Shown: one piece after another, positions 35,277-45,950 of the stretch
Layout: each line of letters opens with the position of its first letter
How positions within the stretch are numbered: position 1 is the stretch's first letter
NCBI RefSeq assembly: GCF_009680455.1
Contig: NZ_WKRD01000002.1
Span: forward strand, 62,001 to 126,000
Reading direction: 5' to 3'
DNA: 64,000 nt
Source of the DNA: Lachnospira eligens
GTDB lineage: Bacteria; Bacillota; Clostridia; Lachnospirales; Lachnospiraceae
Program-made: the position numbers and the translations under genes
The notes under the pieces: generated by a model
The model's input: the letters and a program-made list of their open reading frames with translations, nothing else
What the model was told of the DNA's origin: nothing
Database searches by the model: none

Positions 35277-36950
35277 TTACTCTTCTGCTGAACTTTTAAG
35301 AATAGCTCCTCTGTTTCCTGATGTAACGAGTGAAGCGTATCTCTTTAAGTATCCTGTTGTTACCTTAGGTTCTCTTGGCTGCCACTTAGCCTTTCTTGCA
35401 GCAAGCTCTTCATCTGAAACTTTAAGTTCAAGTTTTAGTCCCGGAATATCAATGCTGATGATATCTCCTTCTTCAACTAAAGCAATAGGTCCGCCAACAG
35501 CAGCCTCTGGTGATACATGACCAATAGAAGCTCCACGGCTTGCACCTGAGAATCGTCCATCTGTAATAAGAGCAACCGATGAGCCAAGTCCCATACCTGC
35601 AATGGCTGATGTAGGATTAAGCATTTCTCTCATACCAGGACCACCCTTAGGACCTTCGTAACGGATAACAACTACATCACCTTCAACTATCTTACCACCC
35701 TTAATAGCAGCAATTGCATCTTCTTCTGAATCAAATACTCTTGCCGGGCCTTCATGTACAAGCATCTCTGGAACAACTGCTGAACGCTTGACTACTGATC
35801 CGTCTGGTGCAAGATTTCCTGAAAGAACTGCAAGACCACCTGTCTTACTGTATGCATTATCAACTGTTCTTATGACTTCAGGATTACGGTTGTATGCTGT
35901 TGCTATACACTCTCCGATTGTCTTTCCTGAAACTGTCATGCAGTCTGTATTAAGAAGTCCGATATCTGCAAGCTCTTTCATAACTGCATATACACCGCCT
36001 GCTTCATTAAGGTCTTCCATGTATGTTGGACCTGCTGGTGCAAGATGGCAGAGATTAGGAGTCTTTTCGCTTATTGGGTTAGCGAATTTGATATCAAAAT
36101 CAAATCCTATCTCATGTGCAATAGCTGGAAGGTGAAGCATTGAATTAGTAGAACATCCAAGTGCCATATCTACTGTAAGGGCATTCATAATAGAATCCTT
36201 AGTGATGATATCTCTTGCTGTGATTCCCTTATTAACCATATCCATAACAGCCATGCCTGCGTGCTTTGCAAGCTTGATTCTCTCTGAATATACGGCTGGA
36301 ATTGTACCATTGCCTCGAAGTCCCATACCAAGTGCCTCTGTAAGGCAGTTCATTGAATTGGCTGTGTACATGCCTGAACATGAACCACATGTTGGGCATA
36401 CCTTTTCCTCAAACTCAAGTACATCTTCCTCTGTCATTGTTCCTGCTGCATATGAACCAACAGCCTCAAACATTGAAGAAAGGCTTCTCTTCTTCCCCTT
36501 AACATGACCTGCAAGCATTGGTCCGCCTGATACGAATACAGTTGGAAGATTAAGTCTCGCTGCTGCCATTAAAAGTCCGGGAACATTCTTATCACAGTTA
36601 GGAACCATTACAAGTCCGTCAAACTGATGTGCAATTGCCATACACTCTGTTGAATCTGCAATTAAATCTCTTGTTACTAAAGAATATTTCATTCCGACAT
36701 GTCCCATTGCAATACCATCGCATACCGCAATAGCAGGGAATACTACAGGCACACCGCCTGCCTCAGCAACTCCTAATTTAACTGCATTGACAATCTTATC
36801 AATATTCATATGACCTGGTACAATCTCATTATAAGAGCTTACAATACCAATCATAGGTTTCTTCATCTCTTCTGCTGTGAAGCCAAGTGCATTAAAAAGG
36901 CTTCGTGCAGGTGCCTGCTGCATACCACTTCTGGCGTTATCACTTATCAT
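35277..36950 (-). CDS. ilvD: Dihydroxy-acid dehydratase
   Basis: 557 residues. Iron-sulfur ligand cysteines in PNCDKNVPG and [18 protein letters not shown], and the C-terminal [21 protein letters not shown] block. Dehydrates dihydroxy-isovalerate and dihydroxy-methylvalerate to the 2-keto acids. Second gene of the operon, 34 nt after leuB. Confidence 0.96.
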   Translation of the reverse strand: MISDNARSGMQQAPARSLFNALGFTAEEMKKPMIGIVSSYNEIVPGHMNIDKIVNAVKLGVAEAGGVPVVFPAIAVCDGIAMGHVGMKYSLVTRDLIADSTECMAIAHQFDGLVMVPNCDKNVPGLLMAAARLNLPTVFVSGGPMLAGHVKGKKRSLSSMFEAVGSYAAGTMTEEDVLEFEEKVCPTCGSCSGMYTANSMNCLTEALGMGLRGNGTIPAVYSERIKLAKHAGMAVMDMVNKGITARDIITKDSIMNALTVDMALGCSTNSMLHLPAIAHEIGFDFDIKFANPISEKTPNLCHLAPAGPTYMEDLNEAGGVYAVMKELADIGLLNTDCMTVSGKTIGECIATAYNRNPEVIRTVDNAYSKTGGLAVLSGNLAPDGSVVKRSAVVPEMLVHEGPARVFDSEEDAIAAIKGGKIVEGDVVVIRYEGPKGGPGMREMLNPTSAIAGMGLGSSVALITDGRFSGASRGASIGHVSPEAAVGGPIALVEEGDIISIDIPGLKLELKVSDEELAARKAKWQPREPKVTTGYLKRYASLVTSGNRGAILKSSAEE

Positions 36951-36984
36951 AGCTTATCTCCTTAATATGTATTATTTAAATGTA

Positions 36985-38067
36985 TTAAACTCTCTCTGCG
37001 ATTAAGTCGCCCATCTTGTCAGTTCCTACAAGTGTGCATCCTTCTGACATAATATCAGTTGTTCTGTAGCCTTCCTTTAAAACAGCTGCAACTGCTGCTT
37101 CAATAGCATCTGCTTCCTTGTCAAGATCAAGTGAATATCTTAACATCATGGCTGCACTGAGAATTGTAGCAATTGGATTAGCAACATTCTTTCCTGCAAT
37201 ATCAGGTGCTGAACCATGGCTTGGCTCATAAAGACCTAACTTAGTCTTATTAAGGCTTGCACTTGATAACATTCCGATTGAACCTGTTATCATACTTGCC
37301 TCATCTGATAATATGTCTCCAAACATGTTCTCAGTAAGAATAACATCGAACTGTCCAGGATTCATAACAAGCTGCATAGCACAGTTATCTACAAGCATGT
37401 CTGAAACTTCAACTTCCGGATAATCCTTTGCAACCTCATGTACAATCTTTCTCCATAGTCTTGAAGAATCAAGAACATTTGCCTTATCAACGCTTGTTAC
37501 TTTCTTTCTTCTCTTCATTGCAATCTCAAATCCCTTAATTGCAATTCTTCTGATTTCTTCTTCGTTGTATGTAAGTGTATCAACGGCTGTCTCCAATCCG
37601 TCAATTTCCTTAGTATATCTATCACCAAAGTAAAGGCCGCCTGTAAGCTCTCTCATAATGACCATATCAAATCCATCACCGATTATTTCTTCCTTCAATG
37701 GACACGCTGCCTTAAGTTCATCATAAAGATATGCCGGACGTAAATTAGCAAAAAGTCCTAATTCCTTACGAATCTTTAAAAGTCCCGCTTCTGGTCTTAA
37801 ATTAGGTGCAACATCATACCACTTGGAATTACCTACATTGCCTCCAACTGCTCCAAGAAGTACAGCATCAGATGCTTTAGCTGTTGCTACTGCTTCATCT
37901 GTAAGTGGAACGCCATACTCATCAATTGAGCATCCACCCATAAGAATCCTGGTATAATCGAACTTGTGACCGTATTTGTCAGCCACACTGTCAAGCACTT
38001 TCACAGCCTCTCTGACGATTTCTGGTCCTATTCCATCACCTGGAATTAAAGTTATTCTGCTTTCCAT
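36985..38067 (-). CDS. leuB: 3-isopropylmalate dehydrogenase
   Basis: 360 residues. Opens [14 protein letters not shown]; substrate arginines in [12 protein letters not shown] and [10 protein letters not shown]; Asp ligands in [24 protein letters not shown] and [17 protein letters not shown] block [18 protein letters not shown]. Leucine synthesis. First gene of the leuB-ilvD-ilvB-serC-serA transcript. leuA, leuC and leuD are not in the window. Confidence 0.95.
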   Translation of the reverse strand: MESRITLIPGDGIGPEIVREAVKVLDSVADKYGHKFDYTRILMGGCSIDEYGVPLTDEAVATAKASDAVLLGAVGGNVGNSKWYDVAPNLRPEAGLLKIRKELGLFANLRPAYLYDELKAACPLKEEIIGDGFDMVIMRELTGGLYFGDRYTKEIDGLETAVDTLTYNEEEIRRIAIKGFEIAMKRRKKVTSVDKANVLDSSRLWRKIVHEVAKDYPEVEVSDMLVDNCAMQLVMNPGQFDVILTENMFGDILSDEASMITGSIGMLSSASLNKTKLGLYEPSHGSAPDIAGKNVANPIATILSAAMMLRYSLDLDKEADAIEAAVAAVLKEGYRTTDIMSEGCTLVGTDKMGDLIAERV

Positions 38068-38106
38068 AAACCTTTACCCCTTTTTCATATGATAATTCAA
38101 TTTAAT

Positions 38107-38135
38107 ATGATATAACATTTGCGCAACATTTTCAA
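38107..38135 (-). promoter_or_regulatory. Sigma-A-type promoter for leuB-ilvD-ilvB-serC-serA
   Basis: Minus-strand TTGAAA (38130-38135), 17 nt spacer, TATCAT (38107-38112), 40 nt before the leuB ATG. The spacer holds the dyad TTGCGCAA. There is no room for a T-box leader between this and leuB. Confidence 0.6.
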
Positions 38136-38140
38136 TAAAA

Positions 38141-38180
38141 AAAGGATTCCTGGCCAGACAAATGTGTCTGACCCGGAACC
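38141..38180 (-). terminator. Terminator after yajC
   Basis: Minus-strand arms starting GGTTCCGGGTCAGACA and ending with the complementary CCAGGAATCC, with a CATT loop and then seven T. It lies just upstream of the leuB promoter. Confidence 0.9.
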
Positions 38181-38203
38181 CTGCTTTAATTAATTGCCTT
38201 TAA

Positions 38204-38491
38204 TTATTCTGCTGATGTGCTGTCTGATGGCTTCTCAACCTGAGCAATTGCCTTCTTCTGCATTGATATACGGCAATTCTTGTTGTTACCGAATTCTACG
38301 ATTACATCATCTTCTGATATATCGATAAGAACACCATAGAAACCGCTTGTTGTAAGAACATAATCACCGATTTCCATAGAATCCATAAGTTCCTGCTGAC
38401 GCTTCTGTTCCTTCTTCTGTGGCTTGATTGCCATGAAATACATCATTGCACCAATAATTACGACATAAAAAACTATGATAGCAATATTCAT
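38204..38491 (-). CDS. yajC: Preprotein translocase subunit YajC
   Basis: 95 residues. One N-terminal membrane helix (4-22), then the family block MAIKPQKKEQKRQQELMDSM and a small beta domain (GDYVLTTSGFYGVL). Auxiliary part of the SecDF-YajC complex. AAGGAGG upstream. Follows tgt, the usual neighbour. Confidence 0.93.
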   Translation of the reverse strand: MNIAIIVFYVVIIGAMMYFMAIKPQKKEQKRQQELMDSMEIGDYVLTTSGFYGVLIDISEDDVIVEFGNNKNCRISMQKKAIAQVEKPSDSTSAE

Positions 38492-38531
38492 TGATACTCC
38501 TCCTTAAAAATGTCTCTTTCAAACTTAACAT

Positions 38532-38560
38532 ATAATACATAATTGAGAGCTGCTTGTCTA
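38532..38560 (-). promoter_or_regulatory. Candidate promoter of yajC
   Basis: Minus-strand TAGACA (38555-38560), 17 nt, TATTAT (38532-38537), 40 nt before the yajC ATG. It would allow yajC to be expressed apart from aroC-tgt. Confidence 0.45.
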
Positions 38561-38603
38561 CCTCAAAATGTATTTTTAACAAAATATTTATAAACATACA
38601 GCA

Positions 38604-39740
38604 TTACTGCTTATCATATGTCTTCATCTGATATAATGCCTCTTCCTTGAAGCCTGCATATCTTCCTTCTTCAATCGCAGCTCTTATGTCTGTCATGAGA
38701 TGGTTGTAATAGTAAAGATTATGAAGAACGCAAAGACGCATTCCAAGCATTTCCTTAGCCTTAAGAAGATGCCTTACATATGCTCTTGAATAATTCTGAC
38801 AGCATGGACATCCACAGCCTTCTTCAATTGGTGCTGTATCTGTTTCATACTTTGCATTAAAAAGGTTAATCTTTCCGAACTTAGTATATACATGTCCGTG
38901 ACGGCCATTTCTTGAAGGATATACACAGTCGAAGAAATCAATTCCTCTGTCCACTGCCTCTAATATATTGGCAGGTGTTCCCACTCCCATAAGATATGTC
39001 GGCTTATCTTTTGGAAGATATGGCACTACATTATCGAGTACATCATACATTTCCTCATGTGTTTCACCAACAGCAAGCCCGCCTACTGCATAACCATCAA
39101 GATCTAACTCTGATATTCTCTTGGCGTGGTCAATTCTTATATCATTAAATACGCCACCCTGATCTATACCAAAAAGCATCTGTTCAGGATTAACCGTATC
39201 AGGAAGTGAGTTCAGTCTTGCCATCTCTTTCTTGCAACGCTCTAACCAGCGGTATGTTCTGTCAACAGAATTCTGGATATACTTTCTGTCAGCCTTTGCC
39301 GGCGCACATTCGTCAAATGCCATTGCGATTGTTGAACCAAGATTAGACTGTATCTGCATGCTTTCCTCTGGTCCCATGAATATCTTATGTCCGTCAATAT
39401 GTGACTGGAAAGTAACGCCTTCTTCTTTAATCTTACGGAGTCCTGCAAGTGAAAACACCTGAAATCCGCCCGAATCTGTAAGAATCGGTTTATTCCAGTT
39501 CATGAACTTATGAAGTCCTCCAAGCTGCTTTATAATCTTATCTCCCGGTCTTACATGAAGATGGTAAGTGTTAGATAATTCTATCTGCGTTCCTATCTGC
39601 TGTAAATCAGTTGTCGCAACTGCGCCTTTAATGGCCGCAACTGTTCCGACATTCATAAATACAGGTGTCTGCACAGTTCCATGTACTGTTGTGAACTCTG
39701 CTCTTTTTGCCCTGCCATCTGTCTTTAAAATTTTATACAT
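38604..39740 (-). CDS. tgt: Queuine tRNA-guanine transglycosylase
   Basis: 378 residues. Catalytic Asp in ILTDSGGFQVFSLAG, second Asp in GIDFFDCVYPSRNGRHGHVY, zinc site CGCPCC...CVLHN. Exchanges guanine 34 for preQ1 in tRNAs with GUN anticodons. Starts 11 nt after aroC. Confidence 0.96.
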   Translation of the reverse strand: MYKILKTDGRAKRAEFTTVHGTVQTPVFMNVGTVAAIKGAVATTDLQQIGTQIELSNTYHLHVRPGDKIIKQLGGLHKFMNWNKPILTDSGGFQVFSLAGLRKIKEEGVTFQSHIDGHKIFMGPEESMQIQSNLGSTIAMAFDECAPAKADRKYIQNSVDRTYRWLERCKKEMARLNSLPDTVNPEQMLFGIDQGGVFNDIRIDHAKRISELDLDGYAVGGLAVGETHEEMYDVLDNVVPYLPKDKPTYLMGVGTPANILEAVDRGIDFFDCVYPSRNGRHGHVYTKFGKINLFNAKYETDTAPIEEGCGCPCCQNYSRAYVRHLLKAKEMLGMRLCVLHNLYYYNHLMTDIRAAIEEGRYAGFKEEALYQMKTYDKQ

Positions 39741-39751
39741 ATCTGCTCCTT

Positions 39752-40852
39752 TTATTTTCTGTAAAACTCTTTAACTCTGTCCATTCTAGCCGTCATATTG
39801 TCAAATATCAGGTCAACAAGTGTAAGTGCTGTCATAGCTTCAACCACAACAACTGCTCTTGGAACTATCATCGGATCATGTCTTCCTTTGATTGAAACCT
39901 CGATATCCTCGCCCTGCTTATTAACAGTTTCCTGCAATGCACTAATTGAAGGTGTCGGTTTTACCGCTGCCCTGAACACAATCTCATCACCGTCGCTTAT
40001 TCCGCCAAGCACTCCGCCGCTGTGATTAGTCAGCTTGCCAACCCTGCCATCCTTCATTACGAATTCATCATTATTATACTTTCCTGTAACTTTAGCCGCT
40101 TCAAACCCGTCTCCAATCTCAAAGCCTTTGACAGCCCCGATTGACATTATTGCCTTGGCAAGATTAGCATCTAGCTTTTCAAATGTAGGATTGCCAATTC
40201 CAGTCATCATTCCTGTAACCCTGCATTCAATGACACCACCGATTGAATCTCCAACTGACATCTTGCTCTCTGCAAAAGCCTTAACCTTCTCTGCAGCTTC
40301 CTTATCAGGCATGTTAAATGCGTTATTATCTCTTTCAGCTATATCAAACTTATCATAATCAATGCCAATTCCACCGATTTCTTTAGCATATGCTGTAATA
40401 TTAATTCCAAGCTCTTTAAGAATCTTCATAGCGATTGCACCGGCTGCAACTCTTCCGATAGTTTCTCTTCCAGAACTTCTTCCTCCGCCTCTGTAATCCC
40501 TGAATCCGAATTTCTCGTCAAATGTATAATCAGCATGTCCCGGTCTGTAATAATTAGCTATCTCTGAATAGTCAGCAGACCTCTGTGTCTTATTATATAC
40601 TGCAAGTGATATTGGAGTCCCGGTAGTCTTGCCTTCAAATACACCTGAAAGAATATGTACCTCATCATCTTCCTTTCTTGGTGTAGTAAACTTTGACTGA
40701 CCTGGTTTTCTTCTGTCTAACTGCTCCTGAATATCTTCCTCACAAATAGGCAGACCTGCAGGACACCCGTCAATTACAACTCCAAGTCCCTCTCCATGCG
40801 ACTCTCCCCATGTTGATATCTTAAATATATTTCCAAACACTGAACCTGCCAT
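39752..40852 (-). CDS. aroC: Chorismate synthase
   Basis: 366 residues. Signatures GESHGEGLGVVIDGCPAG, RPGHADYTFDEKFGFRDYRG, GRSSGRETIGRVAAGAIA and the His near the C-terminal GRHDPMIVPRA. FMN-dependent final step of the shikimate pathway. Its product also feeds prephenate, a likely source for the TrhP reaction encoded at 17.9-19.2 kb. Confidence 0.95.
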   Translation of the reverse strand: MAGSVFGNIFKISTWGESHGEGLGVVIDGCPAGLPICEEDIQEQLDRRKPGQSKFTTPRKEDDEVHILSGVFEGKTTGTPISLAVYNKTQRSADYSEIANYYRPGHADYTFDEKFGFRDYRGGGRSSGRETIGRVAAGAIAMKILKELGINITAYAKEIGGIGIDYDKFDIAERDNNAFNMPDKEAAEKVKAFAESKMSVGDSIGGVIECRVTGMMTGIGNPTFEKLDANLAKAIMSIGAVKGFEIGDGFEAAKVTGKYNNDEFVMKDGRVGKLTNHSGGVLGGISDGDEIVFRAAVKPTPSISALQETVNKQGEDIEVSIKGRHDPMIVPRAVVVVEAMTALTLVDLIFDNMTARMDRVKEFYRK

Positions 40853-41021
40853 AATATATTCTCCTCATCTTTTCAATAGGATTTATTTTAACATATTAAA
40901 ATATATATCATCAAGCAAAACCCCAATTTATTAATTTTTTCTTATTTTTATTTTTTTCTTAATAGTCAAATGTATTTTATATGGTAAAATAAATATATCA
41001 ATATATTGAATGGAGTTTATT

Positions 41022-42767
41022 ATGGGAACTGTTATAGGAATTGATTTAGGAACAACTAACAGCTGTGTGGCTGTTATTGAAGGTGATACGCCTACTGTCA
41101 TCACCAGCAAAGAAGGCTACCGCACAACTCCTTCTGTTGTAGCCTTTACGAAATCAAAGGAACTGATTGTTGGTGATGCCGCCAAGAGACAGGCTGCCGT
41201 CAACTCTGACAGAACTATATTCTCTATCAAGAGACACATGGGTACGGACTATCGCAAGAAGATTGACGGAAAGTATTATACCCCCCAGGAAATCTCTGCA
41301 TTTATACTTATGAAGTTAAAGGAAGACGCCGAAGATTTCTTGGGACAGCCTGTGACAGACGCTGTTGTAACTGTGCCTGCCTATTTTACTGACGCTCAGA
41401 GACAGGCTACTAAAGACGCCGGTAAGATTGCCGGGCTTAACATATTAAGAATTATCAACGAGCCTACTTCTGCCGCTCTCGCGTACGGACTTGACAATGG
41501 TATGGCACAGAAGGTTCTTGTGTATGACTTAGGTGGTGGAACTTTCGATGTATCTGTTATCGATATCGGTGATAATGTCATTGAAGTTCTTGCAACTTCA
41601 GGTGACAATCACTTAGGTGGTGATGATTTCGATGAAAGAATAGTTAATTATCTTGTCGAGCAGTTTAAGATAAGTGACGGTATCAATCTTTCAAAGGACG
41701 TCTCTGCAATGCAGCGTTTAAGAGAAGAAGCTGAGAAAGCAAAGAAGGAGCTGTCTTCTTCTGTGACAACTAATATTAATCTTCCTTTTATCGCTATGTC
41801 TAAGGACGGACCGCACCACATTGATATCACTTTATCAAGACAGACATTTAATGAGCTTACTGCTGACCTTGTAGACAGAACAATCACCCCTGTTGAGAAT
41901 GCACTGCATGATGCAGGTCTTTCCAAGACAGACATTAATATGGTTTTATTGGTTGGTGGTTCTACAAGAATCCCTGCTGTTGCTGATAAAGTAAGACAGC
42001 TTATGGGAAAAGAGCCATCAAGAAATCTTAATCCTGATGAATGTGTAGCCCTTGGAGCTGCCGTTCAGGGTGGCAAGCTTGGAAACCAGCTTCAGGCCGG
42101 TTCTGCTGCTTCTGAAATCATACTTATGGATGTAACTCCAATGTCTCTTTCTATTGAGACTATGGGTGGAATTGCAAGCAGGCTTATTGAAAGAAACACT
42201 ACCATTCCTACAAGACACAGCCAGATATTTACTACTGCCGGCAATTTCCAGACATCCGTTGATATCAAGGTTTTTCAGGGTGAACGAAAGTTTACAAGAG
42301 ACAATAAACTGCTTGGCAACTTCCGTCTTAACGGTATTAAGCGTGCGATGGCAGGAGTCCCACAGATTGAAGTAACATTTGACATTGATGTTAATGGTAT
42401 TGTCAATGTATCTGCAAAGGATTTAGGTACCGGAAGGGAACAGAGCATTACTATTACTTCAAGCTCTAACATGACCGAAGAAGAGATTGCAAAAGCCCGC
42501 TGGGAAGCCGAAATCTACAGCAAGCAGGACGAAGCATACCAGAGTTTCATTGACATAAGGGAGGATGCTGTAAAGACTCTTAACGAGGCTAACAACGCAC
42601 TTGCCGCCAATAAAAAGGTCTGGGAGAAGGATAAGAAAAAGAATGTTAAGGCTCAGATTGGACATCTTGGCAAGCTTATATCTAAAGCTCCTATTGACAA
42701 GCTTAATGAGGAGAAAGCAGCTTCCATGCATGAGGCTTCGGAAGCTGTGAAAGAAACTTTAAGGTAG
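41022..42767 (+). CDS. DnaK-family Hsp70 chaperone, shortened tail
   Basis: 581 residues from ATG 41022 (GGAG 6 nt upstream). Nucleotide-binding domain (1-350) has [31 protein letters not shown] and [11 protein letters not shown]; linker [14 protein letters not shown]; substrate domain to about 480; lid to 581. The disordered acidic EEV-type tail of DnaK is missing, and no grpE, dnaJ or hrcA is adjacent, so this is probably a second Hsp70 and not the main DnaK. Weak promoter TAGTCA-16-TAAAAT ends at 40990; no CIRCE element is visible. The only complete plus-strand gene in the window. Confidence 0.88.
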   Translation: MGTVIGIDLGTTNSCVAVIEGDTPTVITSKEGYRTTPSVVAFTKSKELIVGDAAKRQAAVNSDRTIFSIKRHMGTDYRKKIDGKYYTPQEISAFILMKLKEDAEDFLGQPVTDAVVTVPAYFTDAQRQATKDAGKIAGLNILRIINEPTSAALAYGLDNGMAQKVLVYDLGGGTFDVSVIDIGDNVIEVLATSGDNHLGGDDFDERIVNYLVEQFKISDGINLSKDVSAMQRLREEAEKAKKELSSSVTTNINLPFIAMSKDGPHHIDITLSRQTFNELTADLVDRTITPVENALHDAGLSKTDINMVLLVGGSTRIPAVADKVRQLMGKEPSRNLNPDECVALGAAVQGGKLGNQLQAGSAASEIILMDVTPMSLSIETMGGIASRLIERNTTIPTRHSQIFTTAGNFQTSVDIKVFQGERKFTRDNKLLGNFRLNGIKRAMAGVPQIEVTFDIDVNGIVNVSAKDLGTGREQSITITSSSNMTEEEIAKARWEAEIYSKQDEAYQSFIDIREDAVKTLNEANNALAANKKVWEKDKKKNVKAQIGHLGKLISKAPIDKLNEEKAASMHEASEAVKETLR

Positions 42768-42773
42768 TGGCGA

Positions 42774-42811
42774 AAAAGACCAGTTCAGATATTTCCCGAA
42801 CTGGTCTTTTT
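42774..42811. terminator. Bidirectional terminator between the Hsp70 and Fic genes
   Basis: Arms AAAGACCAGTTC / GAACTGGTCTTT flanked by A and T runs on both sides, 7 nt after the plus-strand stop and 10 nt after the minus-strand Fic stop. Confidence 0.92.
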
Positions 42812-42820
42812 ATTTTCTTG

Positions 42821-43585
42821 TTATTTCTCTAGTTCTTCGTATGCAAATAACATTTTTTCTGTGTTATCTACATAATATTTCTGTTCTTTCTGAAAATATT
42901 TTACAAGACTGCTGTAATCATTTGCATGCTGTGCTTTGTTAAGACTTCTGTAATACTCTGCTTTATTATCATCCCTTATGATTATTGGAATTATGTTATT
43001 GTCTAAACATTGTTTCAGTATTATCATTCTTCCAACCCTTCCATTGCCATCCTGAAATGGATGTATAAGTTCAAATTGGGCATGGAATTTTGCTATTTTG
43101 TCTATACTGACTTCATTGGAATTATTGTATTCTTCTATGAGGTTATGAATCTTCTCTGGCACTTCCTGCGGCAAAGCCACATTAATATCACTTACTCTGT
43201 TTTCTCTCTTCTTCCAGTCTCCTATAGCATAACCATTTGCAAAATCTTCAAACACGCCTTCTTTGAGATTTCTATGCATACCTTTAATCAGATCTTCATC
43301 CAATGGTGCTTCTATATTTTTCATTATATAATTAAACATTTTAAAATGTCCGTTCATTTCCTCTATATCTTTAGCCCGGAATATTACTTCTGTATCATCA
43401 GTATATAATGTACCTGTTTCGAACATAGATGCTGTCTGCTTTTCTGTAAGAGTACTTCCCTCAATTCTGTTTGAATTATATGCCATACTTCTCTGCGTAT
43501 ATCCATACACACCGCTTCTATCCTGCTTTTTAAATTCTATAAGTAAACGCTCTTTTAATCTTTTCATAAAAATATCTTCATTCAT
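42821..43585 (-). CDS. Fic-domain protein (AMP transferase), N-terminally inhibited class
   Basis: 254 residues. Complete Fic motif HPFQDGNGRVGR at 175-186 with catalytic His175, flap region upstream, and an inhibitory helix SNRIEGS at 38-44 whose Glu42 should block ATP, typical of class II Fic proteins. Such enzymes AMPylate Thr/Tyr/Ser of target proteins; some bacterial ones act as toxins or regulators. No separate antitoxin is needed with the internal helix. Its promoter region is the 107 nt behind EamA. Confidence 0.9.
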   Translation of the reverse strand: MNEDIFMKRLKERLLIEFKKQDRSGVYGYTQRSMAYNSNRIEGSTLTEKQTASMFETGTLYTDDTEVIFRAKDIEEMNGHFKMFNYIMKNIEAPLDEDLIKGMHRNLKEGVFEDFANGYAIGDWKKRENRVSDINVALPQEVPEKIHNLIEEYNNSNEVSIDKIAKFHAQFELIHPFQDGNGRVGRMIILKQCLDNNIIPIIIRDDNKAEYYRSLNKAQHANDYSSLVKYFQKEQKYYVDNTEKMLFAYEELEK

Positions 43586-43692
43586 AACATTTTTCCTTCT
43601 CTATAAAATCCGCTATATTTACTCTGCAACTGATAATATTGTACCATTTAGCTGATGATTATTACAACATTTACATTAATCCAGATAGGAAT

Positions 43693-44640
43693 TTACTCCG
43701 CTTTCTTTCCTTTTACATTAACTATGCAGATTCCTATGCACACTAATACTAACGCTATTAATGCATTTATTCCAAGCTCTCTGCTTCCTTCTCCAAGCCA
43801 CCAGGCTGAAAGAAGTACACCGAATACAGGGTTGGTGAAGCCAAAGATTGCCACTTTGGATACCGGGTTATGCTTTAACAGTATTCCCCATATTGAGTAG
43901 GCTACGGCTGATATGCATGCGAGATAGAATAACATTAGTATTGCTGATACTGACACGTGTGTAATTCTACCGCCCATCACAAGTCCTAATATAATCATTA
44001 CTATTCCACCGAATATGAACTGATAACCGCTCAACATTACCGGATTGTCTTTCTTTGAATAGTTCTTCATAAGGCATGATGAAAATGCATATGACAACGC
44101 ACATAAGAACAGACTTCCGTCACCCATAATGCTTAAGTTCATGTCGATTTTCTGTCCATTCATGCTGACTACGATAACACCTGCAAAACCAATCACACAG
44201 CCGATAATTTTCTTCAGATTCAGCTTTTCCTGTCTGAATATAATTGTCGATACAAGTATTACAAAAAATGTGTTAGAACCATTTATTATTGACGCTTTCA
44301 CTCCGCTATTGTGTGCAAGTCCGATATAGAAGAATATGTACTGCAGAATTGTCTGGAACATTGCCAGTTTTACAATGTTTGGTACACTTGATTTCGTTGG
44401 AAGCAGCATTTTTCTGTTAAGAATACTTCCAATTAAGATTGTAAGCACTCCTGCAAAAACAAATCTTGTTCCTGCAAATAATACCTGTGTCCATGTTTCA
44501 CTTGACGGTATCTTAAACAGCGCATATCCTAATTTGATACAAGGCGATGCGCTTCCCCAAAGGAATGTACACACAAGTGCAAGGGCGCACACCACCCATG
44601 TTTTCTGTAAAAAATCTTTTTTCTCGTTTGTTTTTTCCAT
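43693..44640 (-). CDS. EamA/DMT-family transporter
   Basis: 315 residues with ten membrane helices in two EamA repeats (helix 1 WVVCALALVCTFLWGSASP; second repeat from about 165). Drug/metabolite exporters of this family move amino acids, nucleobases or small drugs. Begins 2 nt after the hipA stop, so it is translated from the hipBA transcript. Substrate unknown. Confidence 0.9.
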   Translation of the reverse strand: MEKTNEKKDFLQKTWVVCALALVCTFLWGSASPCIKLGYALFKIPSSETWTQVLFAGTRFVFAGVLTILIGSILNRKMLLPTKSSVPNIVKLAMFQTILQYIFFYIGLAHNSGVKASIINGSNTFFVILVSTIIFRQEKLNLKKIIGCVIGFAGVIVVSMNGQKIDMNLSIMGDGSLFLCALSYAFSSCLMKNYSKKDNPVMLSGYQFIFGGIVMIILGLVMGGRITHVSVSAILMLFYLACISAVAYSIWGILLKHNPVSKVAIFGFTNPVFGVLLSAWWLGEGSRELGINALIALVLVCIGICIVNVKGKKAE

Positions 44641-44642
44641 GA

Positions 44643-45950
44643 TTAATCTCCTGTTTTTCTAATATTATTGCTAATTATAATGTCATTCATAATCTGACAG
44701 GTTTTCTCCCTGACACCTGCCATTTCCATATAATCTGAAAATCTTTTTGCAACATCTTCTATATACGATATTATTGCATCACATTTTCTCTTGCTTACTC
44801 CCATGTTTATTCCACATTTTATCAAATCACCATAACTTATATCTGAACTTTTTCCATTTATAAGCATCTGATGTGCTTTCAACCACATATTGCTGCTGTC
44901 ATATGCAAATGTGACATCATATGCTGGTGACAATCTCCAGACACCATTCTTATCCATCAGAAAAGAAACATTTTTTACATGATCATCCTGATTAATCAGA
45001 ATAACATTAAAAACCATTCTTCTATAAAATTGTTCCACATCTGAATATGGTATACCTAGTCTATTCATATAATATGCTGCCTGTTCATAACTGCATAATC
45101 CCGGAATATTGTAATCTATATGTGAAATTGCTCCTAATGTCTGCATATGAATTTTTTTATTATTGTTCCTATCGAAACGTTTAGTTATAAAATGTGCATA
45201 TCCGGCATCTTCAAGCAGACGGCATTCATTCATAATTACACCCGCTGCTTTTGCCATAAGATAATATCCGTATTCTATTCTTGTATATTCTACTGAATCT
45301 TCCAGATTATGATCCCCATTTTTAGATACTCCATCAAACTTCATAAGCCAGTATTCAAATCCATCACCAGCATTAATCTGTCCACTTTTTATTTCTCCCG
45401 TATCTTCATTCCATGCAATCAGCGCCTTTGCTCTTGCACCACCTGCAGATGTTCCCAATAGCACAAGCTGGCTATATCCAGCATTATCTTTCAGATTAAT
45501 CAGCTTATCTTTTCTATCAGATAATACATCAGATGCAAACTCTACCATTTTCGATATATTAACATCCTCTATTGTACTGTCAAACGGACTTGTTGCTGGT
45601 ATATATTCTAATGCACCCATACCTCTTTTTCCTGTATAGCACAGTCTGTCTATAACATTAAATTCACTAATTGATTTTCCCTGCTCAGCCAGCCATCTGT
45701 CTATAATTTTATTACCAAATTTATCTGGAAGTGAATCCGCTACCAATCCAGGTGCTCCATGAAATGCTGTCCTTGCAAGTTCCGGAAATTCATACACTCT
45801 TTCTGATAATGGCATATGTATAGGTGATACCTCAATATTACTCTTTAAAAAATCTTTATCATATTCAAATGCAACAACCCCATTTGCTTCATTCATATGA
45901 ATTATTCCAATTCTTGTGCCCCAAAGCATTACCTCCGCTGTATTTATCAT
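44643..45950 (-). CDS. hipA: HipA-family serine/threonine kinase toxin
   Basis: 435 residues. N-terminal couple domain, Gly-rich loop LGTSAGGARAKALI at 165-178, catalytic NQDDHVKN at 320-327 (Asp322) and Mg site SPAYDV (Asp345), all as in HipA kinases. E. coli HipA phosphorylates glutamyl-tRNA synthetase and causes persistence; the target here is unknown. The start overlaps hipB by 4 nt. Confidence 0.92.
   Translation of the reverse strand: MINTAEVMLWGTRIGIIHMNEANGVVAFEYDKDFLKSNIEVSPIHMPLSERVYEFPELARTAFHGAPGLVADSLPDKFGNKIIDRWLAEQGKSISEFNVIDRLCYTGKRGMGALEYIPATSPFDSTIEDVNISKMVEFASDVLSDRKDKLINLKDNAGYSQLVLLGTSAGGARAKALIAWNEDTGEIKSGQINAGDGFEYWLMKFDGVSKNGDHNLEDSVEYTRIEYGYYLMAKAAGVIMNECRLLEDAGYAHFITKRFDRNNNKKIHMQTLGAISHIDYNIPGLCSYEQAAYYMNRLGIPYSDVEQFYRRMVFNVILINQDDHVKNVSFLMDKNGVWRLSPAYDVTFAYDSSNMWLKAHQMLINGKSSDISYGDLIKCGINMGVSKRKCDAIISYIEDVAKRFSDYMEMAGVREKTCQIMNDIIISNNIRKTGD

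Noticed and set aside
38068..38106. T-box or other leader riboswitch before leuB
   Set aside because: Only 40 nt separate the promoter from the start codon.
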